Assembly: GCA_003024985.2 (NCBI GenBank)
Contig: PXIH01S0024038.1
Direction: 5' to 3' (one strand)
Length of the DNA stretch: 11,498 bases
Source of the DNA: Euperipatoides rowelli
Lineage: Eukaryota; Onychophora; Udeonychophora; Euonychophora; Peripatopsidae
The notes below the pieces were generated by a model that searched no databases, was not told the origin of the DNA, and was given only the letters and a program-made list of their open reading frames with translations. Shown piece after piece: positions 1-9,274 of this stretch. Every line of letters starts with the position of its first letter. Positions within the stretch are counted from its first letter, which is position 1. A program made the translations under genes and the position numbers.

Positions 1-210
1 TTGATCCTCATTCCTTGGACTATTGATCCTCATTCCTTGGACTATTGATCTTCATTTCTTGGACAATTCTTTGGACTATTGATCTTCATTCCTTGGACTA
101 GTGATCTTCATTCCTTGGACTATTGATCTTCATTCCTTGGACTATTGATCTTTATTCCTTGGACTTTTGATCTTCATTCCTTGGACTAATGATCTTCATT
201 CCTTGCACAA
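1..210. repeat. 22-bp minisatellite, ten units
   Basis: The array is a head-to-tail run of a 22-bp unit that begins TTGATCTTCATTCCTTGG and ends ACTA. Units start at 1, 23, 45, 79, 101, 123, 145, 167 and 189, and a 12-bp truncated unit lies at 67-78. Most units differ by one or two substitutions, such as CCTCATT versus CTTCATT. The last unit is the most diverged and ends GCACAA. The array starts at the first base of the window, so it probably extends to the left. No coding role is apparent. It probably lies in an upstream intron of the PDZ gene. Confidence 0.95.
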
Positions 211-653
211 AAGGCACATCTCCCTAAAAATGAGTTCTTCTGAATAGTTCCTGTTTAGATAAGACTACATTGAAGCAATAAATGACCTTTGCATGTTAAA
301 ATACTTTACTTGTCAAACAATTGTAAAAACTAAATCAAACACTAATATGGGGGTACTGGAGGACCCCAACACTGCAGTAAACACATATCACAGATACTCA
401 GAAATTGACCACAACATCATTAAACTCTAGCAAGAAGGTATAGTGAGGGGCATGGCTATAGTACCAACCCAATATAAGTTATACCATATAAAGTATACCA
501 TGTAGTACTCAGGTACCCCAAGTAGGGTTTAAGGGTTAACATAGTAATTATAAATAAAAACATGAACAAACCAGTCACATTAAACCCTAAATAATCAAAA
601 CCACCTATAATAATAATATGACTCAAATTTGTTATAGGTCCTTATCATATTGT
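211..653. other. Non-coding stretch, no gene seen
   Basis: No credible reading frame, RNA gene or tandem repeat was found here. A 9-bp inverted pair, TAGGGTTTA (523-531) and TAAACCCTA (581-589), is the only internal symmetry noticed. Because the LINE remnant to the right runs on the minus strand and ends near 654, part of this stretch could be its 3' untranslated region, but that is inference only. Confidence 0.5.
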
Positions 654-1071
654 TCAAGGAAGAGCATGAATATTTTTTGGTCTTAAATTTGGAAGTGAAA
701 AATGTTCAGCCTTTCTAATTAATCTCCCAGTTATATTTCTTATTTTTTTAAGTTAATAATTCTGGGAAACACTTTAAAAATTCTGAGAAACCATAGATCA
801 AATTTTCTCTTCTGGACTCCAAGGATTGTAAATCACAAATGGCAAGGAAATGATCATATGAAATATAGTTATTTCCCAAAATCAGTCTTAGAACTCTTTT
901 TTGTATTGCTTCTATGGATGTAATTTGTTTTTTTGGTCGAAGAAGGAGACCAAACTGATACACAGTATTCCAATATTGATCTAATATATAAAATATAGCA
1001 GAGGATAAGTGTTTTATTATCAGCTCCAAGCCTTTACAATCTACAAACAATGAACATTTTAGAATATTAGA
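654..1071 (-). mobile_element. LINE remnant: reverse transcriptase C-terminal region, broken
   Basis: The minus strand is open from 1071 down to 751 and encodes the region after the catalytic core of a non-LTR retrotransposon reverse transcriptase. The recognisable pattern is YWNTVYQFG, then SIEAIQKRVLRLILG, then SYDHFLAICDLQSLESRRE. This matches the common LINE signature of Y-x-x-x-V-W, IEAIQKRxLR and L-x-SLExRR. An in-frame TAA at 748-750 interrupts it, and the same frame then continues for about 31 residues, including NLRPKNIHALP, to a TGA at 654-656. A TAG at 1072-1074 closes the other side. No catalytic YxDD box or endonuclease is present, so this is a dead 5'-truncated copy. The CR1/Jockey-type group is my best guess for the clade. 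Confidence 0.8.
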
Positions 1072-1074
1072 CTA

Positions 1075-1491
1075 GAAAATCATTGACTTTACTTGAGTGT
1101 TCCATTTTAAACACCAATATTGATACACAGTCTACTTTCATTTAGCAATAAATTATTCAATGAAATATTTGTACAATATTTATTTTTACTAAAATTAAGT
1201 ATTAGTAGACAACATTTCTGTGGATTTAATGGCATTTTTATTGCATTTGTTTGAGCAGACACAATATCATGCATAACCGATTCTAGAAAATGTTAAAACA
1301 ACTTATTTTAAATCTTGTTTATCATTATAGCTACCACAACATACTGAAAGTAACGTCTAATTTCATTCTACTAAGTTATGAAAACTGATCTTAGGTGGAG
1401 CCATATGCCATATACAATGTTTTTATAATAATAGTTGAAATAAACAAACTGCATAATGAATTTTGATTTTTATTCCTAATTTATTTTTCAG
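1075..1491. other. Intronic sequence ending in a 3' splice site
   Basis: The stretch is AT-rich with no reading frame of note. It ends in a pyrimidine-rich run and the acceptor TTTATTTTTCAG, with AG at 1490-1491. This places it at the 3' end of an upstream intron of the PDZ gene whose 5' part is outside the window. Confidence 0.7.
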
Positions 1492-1636
1492 GAGCCGGAG
1501 GTGATCACTGTACCATTGAAAGGTCATGATTTCACAGGCCTTGGCTTCAACATATGTGGGAATATGAGAGATGGTGTTTTTGTAAGAGATGTCTTACACC
1601 GAGGACCAGCCATTGAATCGGGCTGCATCAAGCAAG
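1492..1636 (+). CDS. PDZ-domain scaffold protein, internal exon (first half of PDZ)
   Basis: This 145-bp exon encodes 48 residues plus one base. It starts in frame at GAG after the acceptor at 1490-1491 and ends AAG|GTATCA. The peptide begins EPEVITVPLKGHDF and contains TGLGF, the PDZ carboxylate-binding loop (residues 16-19 of the visible protein, bases 1537-1548). It then reads DGVFVRDVLHRGPAIESGCIKQ, the usual V-x-x-V, G-P-A and SG-x-I-K-x-G pattern of strands B-C and helix A. The exon ends in phase 1 inside the glycine of the conserved GDRI turn and joins the exon at 4291 without breaking the fold. Wording and spacing are closest to the single PDZ of AHNAK/periaxin-type proteins, though I cannot confirm orthology. 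The start codon and earlier exons are outside the window. The donor GTATCA is weak, but the join is strongly supported by protein continuity. Confidence 0.92.
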
Positions 1637-2089
1637 GTATCACTTTTGGCAATAAAAATTTATCTCAAGTTTTAATATTACAGTAATTAATTTTATATAA
1701 TTCAGGTAGTGAAAAAATATTTAATCTGCTTAGGGAGGAATATATGAGAAAATCAAGAATATACAGACAAAAAAAAAAGAAAAAAGCTATTTTAAAACAT
1801 TGAAAAAATGTTCAACAACAGTTGACAATAGATAATGATGAAAATTTGTCAACAGCTGAAAGAGATTGTTTATTAGAAACAATCAGATAACTAGTTTAAA
1901 TACATCATTTTAAACTAAAAAAAAAACAGATTGAGGTTCACTAAACCTAATAATGAACAAATGAATAATAATAATAATAACTAGTTTGCCATTTTAGCAC
2001 TAATTTCAAAGAACATTTGCTAAAAAAACAAAGTTCATTAAAAATAAAAGATATGGTACCAGTATACAGTACGGTATGTATTTAATTCC

Positions 2090-2280
2090 CAGATCCTGAT
2101 GAACAAAGTTTAGGTACTTTACAACTCATTTATCATATTCAGGTGCACAATTGTTAGATACTTTAATATTGTATCTATGCTTAACCATCATAACCAGATG
2201 TTAGGCAATTAATATCTATCATTAACTCTCAAACCCAGATGCACAAGTGTTAATTGAAGTTTAAAAGTATTAAATCTTTA
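2090..2280. repeat. Possible degenerate ~50-bp tandem repeat
   Basis: Four blocks beginning with CAGATG-like sequence start at about 2090, 2140, 2195 and 2236. The second and fourth share CAGRTGCACAAKTGTTA with two differences. The first and second share GGTACTTTA/AGATACTTTA further in. Similarity is patchy and spacing varies from 41 to 55 bp. This may be an eroded tandem array or chance in AT-rich sequence. Confidence 0.25.
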
Positions 2281-2557
2281 CCCAATGGCTGAGTTATACT
2301 TAGATCTTTGTTGTTTAAAAAAAATATTGCGCAATTTCCATGATTGCAAGTGCCAAACCTGAAGAATAGGGGTCACTGCAACATTGATATTGAACCCACC
2401 CACCATATAAAAGTGTAAAAGGGGAGGAATAAGTATTTGGTTTTGTTCGATTGTCTATATCTGTTTATTTTGCTTTCCCTGATAACATCATTGCTACGAT
2501 GTTGGTAACTCAGGATGACTTTTAATAGAAATGTAATAAGAGGACAACACAATATAA

Positions 2558-2580
2558 TTTATTTATTTATTTATTTATTA
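2558..2580. repeat. (TTTA)n microsatellite at the LINE 3' end
   Basis: About five to six TTTA units lie immediately beyond the LINE coding remnant. On the element's own strand they read (TAAA)n, a typical 3' terminus for CR1/L2-type and related elements that end in short tandem units. Confidence 0.85.
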
Positions 2581-3460
2581 TGTAAGTCGCTGTGCCCAAA
2601 GGTTTTGGACTGTAAGAAATATAAGAAATTGTAATTATTTAAAGGTGAATAAAATACATTAAAGGATTTTAAATCAGTTGTCTAATGATTTTTAAATAGG
2701 GTCATAGAGGTTTTGAGTATAATTTCTTCAGGGAGTGCATTCCAGCTGGTGACTAACTTATTCGGTTACTCATGAAGTCAGACCTTGCTCTAGATTTTGT
2801 AAACACTTTCTTTATTTTGTATACAGTATGTTCTCTGGTTCTCATTCCTTCATCAATAATAAAGAGATTTCTCTTGTTTTGTTCAGGCACTATCATCTTA
2901 TAGGTAAATATTAAATTTCCCCTGAGCATCCTTTGTTGAGGGGTTATTGTGTTTTCTTAGCTTTTCCAGTCTTGTGATATATGGTGTATCTTTGAGGTAC
3001 GTTACGTTATTTTTTTGGTGTACTTTCTGAAGGCTTTGTTTAGTTTTTGTATATCTTGTTTATTACTGAAGTGATAAATTGGATGACAGTAGTCAATCAC
3101 ACATTGAATGAATTGTTATATATATATTAGAGAATAGGGCTTTTGTCATGTTTGGAAATATGTGAAACTTATCTGCAAATTTTTTGGGATCTTTTCCTTT
3201 TGAGATTGTCAGCATGTATATTAAATTTTAATTTATCATCCATAATTATATCTAAGTCCTGGATGGAATGAACTCTCTCAATCTAGTTTTTGTCAAGATT
3301 TATGTTAATGTCTTGGTTTTTTTCCAAACAGAACAAATTTTGTTTTCTTGTAGTTTATTGATAAGTTATTATTTATCCATTTGTAGATGTTATCTAAGTT
3401 TTCTTGGAATTGAATGATCATTCTCATTGTTGATATTTTTCAACAATAAGTGAAGATAAT
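2558..3460 (-). mobile_element. LINE remnant: CR1/L2-like reverse transcriptase C-terminal half with 3' microsatellite tail
   Basis: The minus strand carries a scrambled but recognisable non-LTR retrotransposon. From 5' to 3' in element order it shows FQENLDNIYKWINNN followed by KTKFVLFG (around 3315-3415), IDYCHPIYHF (around 3070-3105), LEKLRKH and LRGNLIFTYKM, then MRTREH and VTSWNALPEE (bases 2724-2744). This is the usual order in CR1/L2-type elements: the KTxFMLFG block, the DYC-x-P-x-Y block, LRGDLI-x-Y, the R-T-R-G-H block and the WN-x-LP-E terminal block. Several frameshifts and stops separate the pieces, so the copy is dead. It lacks the YADD catalytic box and all upstream parts. The 3' end is a (TAAA)n tract. 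The limits are approximate. Confidence 0.8.
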
Positions 3461-3711
3461 ATTTATTACGGCACTTTATATCTTCACAAACCTACAAGTA
3501 ATATTATTCTCAAACAGAGACTTACTACTAGAGTTCAAGATAAAATCTAATACAGTATAAAATATATTAATCAAGTAAAGTATTAAAAAAGATTCTCATT
3601 AAGGAAAAAAAATAGCTTTCATCAAAATGATGTGGATAACCTATGAATAATTTAGATATTGATTCGAACATATGAGGCAATAAGTAACCTAGTCATCCCT
3701 TTATGACCTCA

Positions 3712-3725
3712 CAGACTGCAGTCTG
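3712..3725. repeat. 14-bp perfect palindrome
   Basis: CAGACTGCAGTCTG is a perfect palindrome centred on a PstI-type CTGCAG. It does not extend further on either side. Its role is unknown and it may be chance. Confidence 0.6.
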
Positions 3726-4002
3726 CGATCAAACATTACTATACCAGTACAATTACTGTCGTAAACAAATTAATGTGATAACGCAGTTTTGCCCTCACCA
3801 ACTGAATCAAACATGCACAATAAATTAAATTCATCACAGAATATATAGGCCTATTTTCAATTCATTAATGTACAGTAAACTTATTATATCTCTACTTTTC
3901 TGTATTTGTTTTAATTTCATGTTCAACAGTTTTAATTGTCAGAATAAATATTTTGATTGCTTATTTTCTCATTTTGATTTCCTGTTTGAATCTAATTGAC
4001 AG

Positions 4003-4050
4003 GTGAAAGGCAAATTTGCTAGTGTGATTTTACATCCCCATAAAGCCAAG
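4003..4050 (+). other. Candidate cryptic or alternative 48-nt exon
   Basis: The segment is bounded by a plausible acceptor (CTAATTGACAG, AG at 4001-4002) and a good donor (CCAAG|GTGATAAGT). It is 48 nt long, a multiple of three. Read from its first base it is open and encodes VKGKFASVILHPHKAK. The flanking exons join in phase 1, however, and in that phase it would give GERQIC followed by TAG at 4019-4021. Inclusion between the two PDZ exons would therefore truncate the protein. It may be a poison exon, an exon of a different isoform, an exon displaced by rearrangement or misassembly, or chance. Confidence 0.3.
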
Positions 4051-4290
4051 GTGATAAGTATTTAATATATATTTTGAGCTCAGTAGAGCTAAACAAAAGT
4101 AATATAAATAAAAATATTTAATTCAGAAATACTAGTACCAATATGGGTCATAAAAATGGATGAGAGAAAATGTCACAAAATATGAACACAATGGCAAATT
4201 TTGGCCTTTTATCATTTTCAAATATTTCAATTTAAAAAAAAATAATTTTCCCATTTTAATTTGAAAATTTTCTTTTCTCTTTTGTTTCAG

Positions 4291-7200
4291 GTGATCGCAT
4301 CCTCAGTGTTACAGTTTCTTTCACCAATATTGTTTATGAGGACGCTTTGACCATTTTAAGCTATGCCTCACCTTATGATGTCAAATTAGAATTACAAAAA
4401 GAAGAAGTTTTAACAAACTTACAGAAAAAGCCATCTCTCTCAAACCTGGTCCATAGTAATAGTGAACGTCTTTATCATCCATTGTATCGAAGTCAATCTA
4501 TAGATGATCTGTCTCAAATTGGAAAAGATCCTACAAAATATAATGCCAAAAGAGCTCTTAGTTCTGGAATTGCTATACCATATATTTCTAAATGGGAGAA
4601 AGAAAAAAAAGCTGGACATTCTGAGGAGACAATAGCTGAGGTTTTAGAAGTGCCAAACAGGGAGGACAAAGAAACCAATGAGAGAAAATATAGTTTATCG
4701 AGTGAGGAATCCAACAAACCAAAACAATTTATTGAACTTAACAGTGGTCAAGTAGAAACAAAATCTGTTACTGAACAGCCATCTGTAGAGGTATCTCCTC
4801 ACACAAAAAATAAATTCATTGTAATTGGTGAAGACTCTATCACTAATAAAAATCCAGATCAAGTTAGAGAACGTATACCAAGTGTTGCCGAAGCAAAAGC
4901 TGAAATTGAAGAACTTCATGTAACAGGAATCATTGCAGCTCCCTTGACTGATAGCAGCTCAGAAAGTGATGATCAAAAGAACCCAATTAAAAATAAACCC
5001 TCAGATTTACCTATAATTAATAACCCAGAACAAAAATTAAATAATGAAAATGTACAAAATAATATTGAAAAATTAAAAGAATTTAAGGTAGATAGTTCAG
5101 ATTCCGAAGGTGAAAAAATAAAACCTAAATATTTAAAAAAACAAGACAAGGATGGTAAAAATACACTTTCAAGAATCAAACGTAAAAAAGACTTGGATGC
5201 TTCAGAAGATTTAACTCGTATGGATCAAAATTCTCCAAATGTTAGAGATGGTTTAGCAAATTCCTCAAGTAGTGATGAAGAATTAAATCGATTAGATGGA
5301 ATTCGATATAGAAGGAAAAGGAAGAATAAAAAACAGCGTTCATCATCCTTAGGTGATTTAACAACACTAAAAATGATGGTAAATTCTCTTGAACCATTAC
5401 GAACAAAATCTATGGAATTTGGAGAAATTGACAGCAAGACGGCACTATTTATCTCGCCTGATCCATCACCACACCGTCGTTATAAGAAGAAGCGACCCTC
5501 AAGGCCTAATAGTAGAAATCAGATTCGAGGATCTCGAGAACTGTCTCATGATAGCCCTTATGGGACCAATGCAACTCCTTTAACTGACAGTAGCTCTGGA
5601 AAATCTACCCCTGAGGCAAGTCCAGGATTATCCAAGTTCAAACCATATGAGAATAGTTGGAGTACATTAGAAAGATCTAGAAGTTGGCAAAGTTTGGACC
5701 GCATAGGCAATAAAGATGATGAAAATAGTGAAACGGAAGTTCCTGGCTCAGAAGTAGCTGAATATTCAACACATAAACTTGATAAAGCAATAATTCACAA
5801 TGATTGGGTAGATGAGGAGCATGATAAATTAAAATATATGCATCCATCCATATTACCTGTATCTAAATTAGAACATATTAAGATTAATAATCATGATGAA
5901 CAGTGGACAGAAGACCCTGTCAATGATGTTATTGATCATGCAGATATTTATATAGAAACAGAAGAAATTGAAGATGTACCACCTCCTCCACCACTTATGC
6001 CACCTCCTGATACACCAAATCAATCTCATTTGAGCGATAGTGATGAGGATTTACAACAATTGTCAAAAACCCCATTTCCATTCAAGTTAGATACATTCCA
6101 TGACAAACCATCCTTAGTGCCATCCAAAATAGATCCAAGTAACCCATTGAATAGTAACAATATGGAAATGGATAAACATGTTAGCATCATTCAAATACAA
6201 TCTCATCCTGCAGTTAGCAGCAAGAAATTAGACCCACCACCAATTTTACCCAAACCATCTACAGAAGCTTCTCTCAAACAAAAAACAGAGACCTCTAAAT
6301 TATCTATGGAATCTCAAAAGCCATTTACAGGGTCTTATAAACCATCTACAGATTCTTTTAAAAATTCCACAGAGTATTTTAAACCATCCCCAGAGGCTTC
6401 TAAACCATCCGTAGAGACATTTAAATTATCTAAAGAGGTTTTTCAAAAACCATATAGAGAAGTTTTAGATGCATCTTCTAGCATACCTAAGGAGACATCT
6501 CATAAACACTCTGAAGCATCTGGTACATTCACCGTTTCTGATGCTTTATTTTCACCGGAAAAGGAAGAGTCTTTAGGAAGTGAACCAAGGTTAAAACGTA
6601 AATTTTCTTTTAAGAAAGGGAAAGAAGTTTTTGAAATCAGTGATAATGAACTTAACTCTGTAATGATTTCTCATCAGGACTTTTTAAATCTTCAGGCCAA
6701 AGTTCATAGTGGTGAAGCCAGGAATACTAGTAATGTCCTTAGTTTTGTTCCAGCAAATGTTGAGAAAACTAAAGAAGGCGGTATGGAATTTGAAACATGG
6801 TCTTTTGTAGAGAAAAAGACTGAAGAAGAACCAGCTAATACTATTAGAATTGATTTCAATAAACTTAAACAAGAAAGAAAAACGATAGAATCTATTGGTT
6901 CAGAGTGGGACATTGAACATTCTCCTAAAATAAATTCATATAACCCATTTGTAGGATTAGCAGATGAAACTCTGACAATTGACTTAGATGAAGAGAGTGA
7001 ACTAGAACCTTTAATTGAATCTGGTAGAGCAGATAGTGAAGAAGACCATGATAGTCAGGTGATTAATCCATCTACTATTATTACAATTCAGAATACTAAT
7101 AGTACCAACCCTTTCTTAAATGAATTAAATAAAGCTGCGGCAGAAAATAATGTCAATTCTGAACAAAAGTTTTCAAATACAGTTTATGTTCGTTTAACAC

Positions 7201-7625
7201 CATCGCCAACCCCAGGGCAGAAAACTGAAAAAAGAGAAGTTACAGCTCTAAAATTAGGAAATCAGATCGAAGAAGGTACAAAACATCATAATGGACATAA
7301 TTATGAAAATGTTATGGTTGGAACTAATCATGTACCTGTTCTGTTAGAGAATCAGCATGAAGTCCCGAGTTTATCACCTGATCTCTCACCGGGTCCTCTG
7401 TTAATAGACCCTCAACAGTATCAACAGTTTCTTTATTTTCAGCAATTGCAACGTCAACACCAATTGACTCTTCTTAATATGCAGTTACAAGACAATTCCC
7501 CTATAAAACCACTGCATTTGCAAATGCCTTCATCATATGACATGACAACTCAGCAACAATTGCCACCCACATCCTCCCAACCCAAAACCCCACCACCAAA
7601 ACTGGAGACACCCGATGAAATGTAA
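4291..7625 (+). CDS. PDZ-domain scaffold protein, giant terminal exon (end of PDZ plus long disordered tail)
   Basis: The exon adds 1,110 residues and a TAA stop (7623-7625), giving 1,159 visible residues with the 1492 exon. Residues 49-86 finish the PDZ domain: GDRILSVTVSF, then helix B YEDALTILSYA, then the last strand DVKLELQKE. The rest has no further folded domain that I recognise and is rich in Ser, Pro, Lys and Glu. It shows RSxS motifs at residues 115-118 (RSQSIDDL), 398-401 (RSSSLGDL) and 510-513 (RSRSWQSL), which resemble basophilic-kinase or 14-3-3 sites. It also has two PLTDSSS blocks, the basic patch RRKRKNKKQR (389-398), PPPPPLMPPP (612-621), ten degenerate seven-residue repeats (703-774) and NPF motifs at 933-935 and 988-990. 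A Gln-rich, possibly helical C-terminus ends PKLETPDEM. A cytoplasmic or membrane-cortex scaffold role is inferred from these motifs. AHNAK-like is the best family guess, but large insect PDZ scaffolds of other kinds are possible. Confidence 0.92.
6252..6467 (+). repeat. In-frame 21-bp (seven-residue) coding repeat, ten degenerate units
   Basis: Within the terminal exon, residues 703-774 are ten diverged units of the form K-P-S-T-E-x-[S/F]. Clear units are KPSTEAS, KPSTDSF, KNSTEYF, KPSPEAS and KPSVETF. Diverged ones are KQKTETS, KLSMESQ, KPFTGSY, KLSKEVF and KPYREVL. Two single-residue insertions break the period. The nucleotide units are also visibly related (AAACCATCTACAGA-like), so the array arose by tandem duplication of 21 bp. 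AHNAK-type proteins are known for short internal repeats, but this consensus is not one I recognise. Confidence 0.85.
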
Positions 7626-8289
7626 GAGTTCCATTCAGATGTTATTCATTCTAGCTGATGATGTCTTTCTCAGGTTTTATTATTTAATGGTATTTGAATA
7701 TTAAGAAAAGTGAATTGATTATAGTAAGTCATGATCTGGTCTCGAAGGTCTTTCAGTGAAGGTTGACTTAGGGTAATAAGTTATGCTCATAATGTTTTTT
7801 TTTTTATAGAAGCAACAAATTATTTCACATGACCTTTTCAACCATGGAATAAAAGGCAATCATTTCATTCAGGATGTGATGTCATAGATTATGTAAACAT
7901 CATTACTTATACTAATTTTTAAACTGCCACCTTATGTATGCTTTTATTCCATGATAATATCTATATTATAAGAACATTTACTCTACTATAATATATTAGT
8001 CAAGATGTATGCCATCTTATATTTTATGTAACTTATTACCCTGACTTGATCTAAACTTATTTTTTTATATAAAACTTTTATACAAAAACTAAAATATGTC
8101 TATACCTCAGCTCTTGTATAATATACCCTCCTCCTATGCTGTATTTATGCTTTGTACTGCTTTGTATATTTGCCTAAAATGATATTAATTTGCCAAATTT
8201 GAATTTTTTTAAATTCATAATTAAAAAAAATACTGAAATATTTTTCAGCCATTCAATTGAAAATGCTCACATATGATTGGTTAGAAAAT

Positions 8290-8297
<8 letters not shown>

Positions 8298-8337
<40 letters not shown>

Positions 8338-8342
8338 TATAT
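8298..8342. repeat. (TA)n microsatellite
   Basis: About sixteen TA units are followed by one ACA interruption and a few more TA units. It lies in the likely 3' UTR directly after an AATAAA at 8287-8292. Confidence 0.95.
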
Positions 8343-8886
8343 TGGAGTTTGTATAACTCCATCTAGGTGCCACATAGTGTATTTCAGTCTTCAGGACCAA
8401 TCAAATCTTCTGTTGTATTAACATTCCTAAGTCTGAAGACCAACTGATCTTCACGATTTAATTAAATTGTTTGTAATTTAAGACTTTTAAGCTCTGAAGA
8501 AAAATTACGACTAAAAAAAGCAATGTAACATATTATTGTTTGTTTTGTACACTACCGTAATAAGTTTTAAATATGTAAATGAAATAGGAGGGTTCTTGGA
8601 TTATTATTTTATTTTTTTAAAAAATCATTATTTGATTGTTATAAATATTTTTAATATTTTATTTTTAAACATCAGATTAACCTCTCCCAAAATTTGATTT
8701 TTTAAAAGACATTTTTTTTTAATTTAATGTTTTTCTCGGATTTTTAATTTCAAATAATTTTTTTTTTTTAAAAAAAACTATAATTAGCTCTATGAATTTT
8801 AATCATTAACAAATTTGAAAGTATTCTTGTTTTTTTTTAAAAATGGATATTTTTATAAAAGCTATGAAATGTTTGTAAACTAAAGC

Positions 8887-8915
8887 TGTATATAATAAAG
8901 TCTATACTGTATATA
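8887..8915 (+). promoter_or_regulatory. Two Pumilio-type UGUAUAUA sites beside a poly(A) signal
   Basis: TGTATATA occurs at 8887-8894 and again at 8908-8915, both matching the Pumilio/FBF consensus UGUANAUA on the sense strand. The poly(A) hexamer AATAAA at 8894-8899 sits between them. If the transcript extends this far, the pair could bind a PUF protein. AT-rich composition makes chance matches fairly likely. Confidence 0.35.
8894..8899 (+). promoter_or_regulatory. Candidate poly(A) signal AATAAA
   Basis: A canonical hexamer lies about 1.27 kb downstream of the stop codon. It is one of at least four candidates in the 3' region, and I cannot tell which is used. Confidence 0.4.
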
Positions 8916-9274
8916 AAGTACAGTATTGACATGAAAATGAGAGAACAGATGACAATTTAAGGGTTATCAACATTGTATATTAAACTCTTGTACCTGTTGT
9001 ATGAAATCCGTTTTAAGATTATCTCTTATGTAATCTCTCCCTTTGCTCATTAACTTTTAATTGGTTGATTTTTTTTTTTTTAAATGTGACCGAACAAGAA
9101 AAAAAAAGAAAGGTCCTAACAACCATTTGCCACCATTTTATCCTATAACAAACCTCATGTTTTCTTTAACCATATTCTGTATAAACAATTTCAATTTGGT
9201 TTGGTAAACTCAAATCTATTGGTAATTTTTATTTTATGTTTGGCTTGGTAATAATTATGTAAAACTCTGAGAGA

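Larger units (their letters stand above)
1637..4290 (+). other. Phase-1 intron within the PDZ domain (2,654 bp)
   Basis: The intron runs from GT at 1637-1638 to AG at 4289-4290, with a long pyrimidine tract (TTTTCTTTTCTCTTTTGTTTCAG) before the acceptor. It interrupts the glycine codon before the PDZ GDRI turn. Between 1637 and 2557 I see only AT-rich sequence with weak repeats. A decayed minus-strand LINE fills 2558-3460. From 3461 to 4290 there is non-coding sequence with a 14-bp palindrome, CAGACTGCAGTCTG, at 3712-3725, and an open exon-like segment at 4003-4050. The other entries describe these parts. Confidence 0.88.

Noticed and set aside
1-210. CRISPR-like array
   Set aside because: The 22-bp units are directly adjacent with no unique spacers, so this is a minisatellite, and the window is eukaryotic.
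523-589. TAGGGTTTA / TAAACCCTA as telomere-like or transposon termini
   Set aside because: Only one 9-bp inverted pair with no tandem telomeric units and no flanking duplication.
1637-4290. U12-type intron, because the donor GTATCACTT resembles GTATCCTTT
   Set aside because: Two mismatches at the donor, no TTCCTTAAC-like branch site near the acceptor, and a long pyrimidine tract typical of U2-type introns.
4514-6913. Several minus-strand and offset open frames of 60-75 codons
   Set aside because: All lie within the large coding exon in other frames and show the low-complexity reverse image of Ser/Lys/Glu-rich coding sequence.
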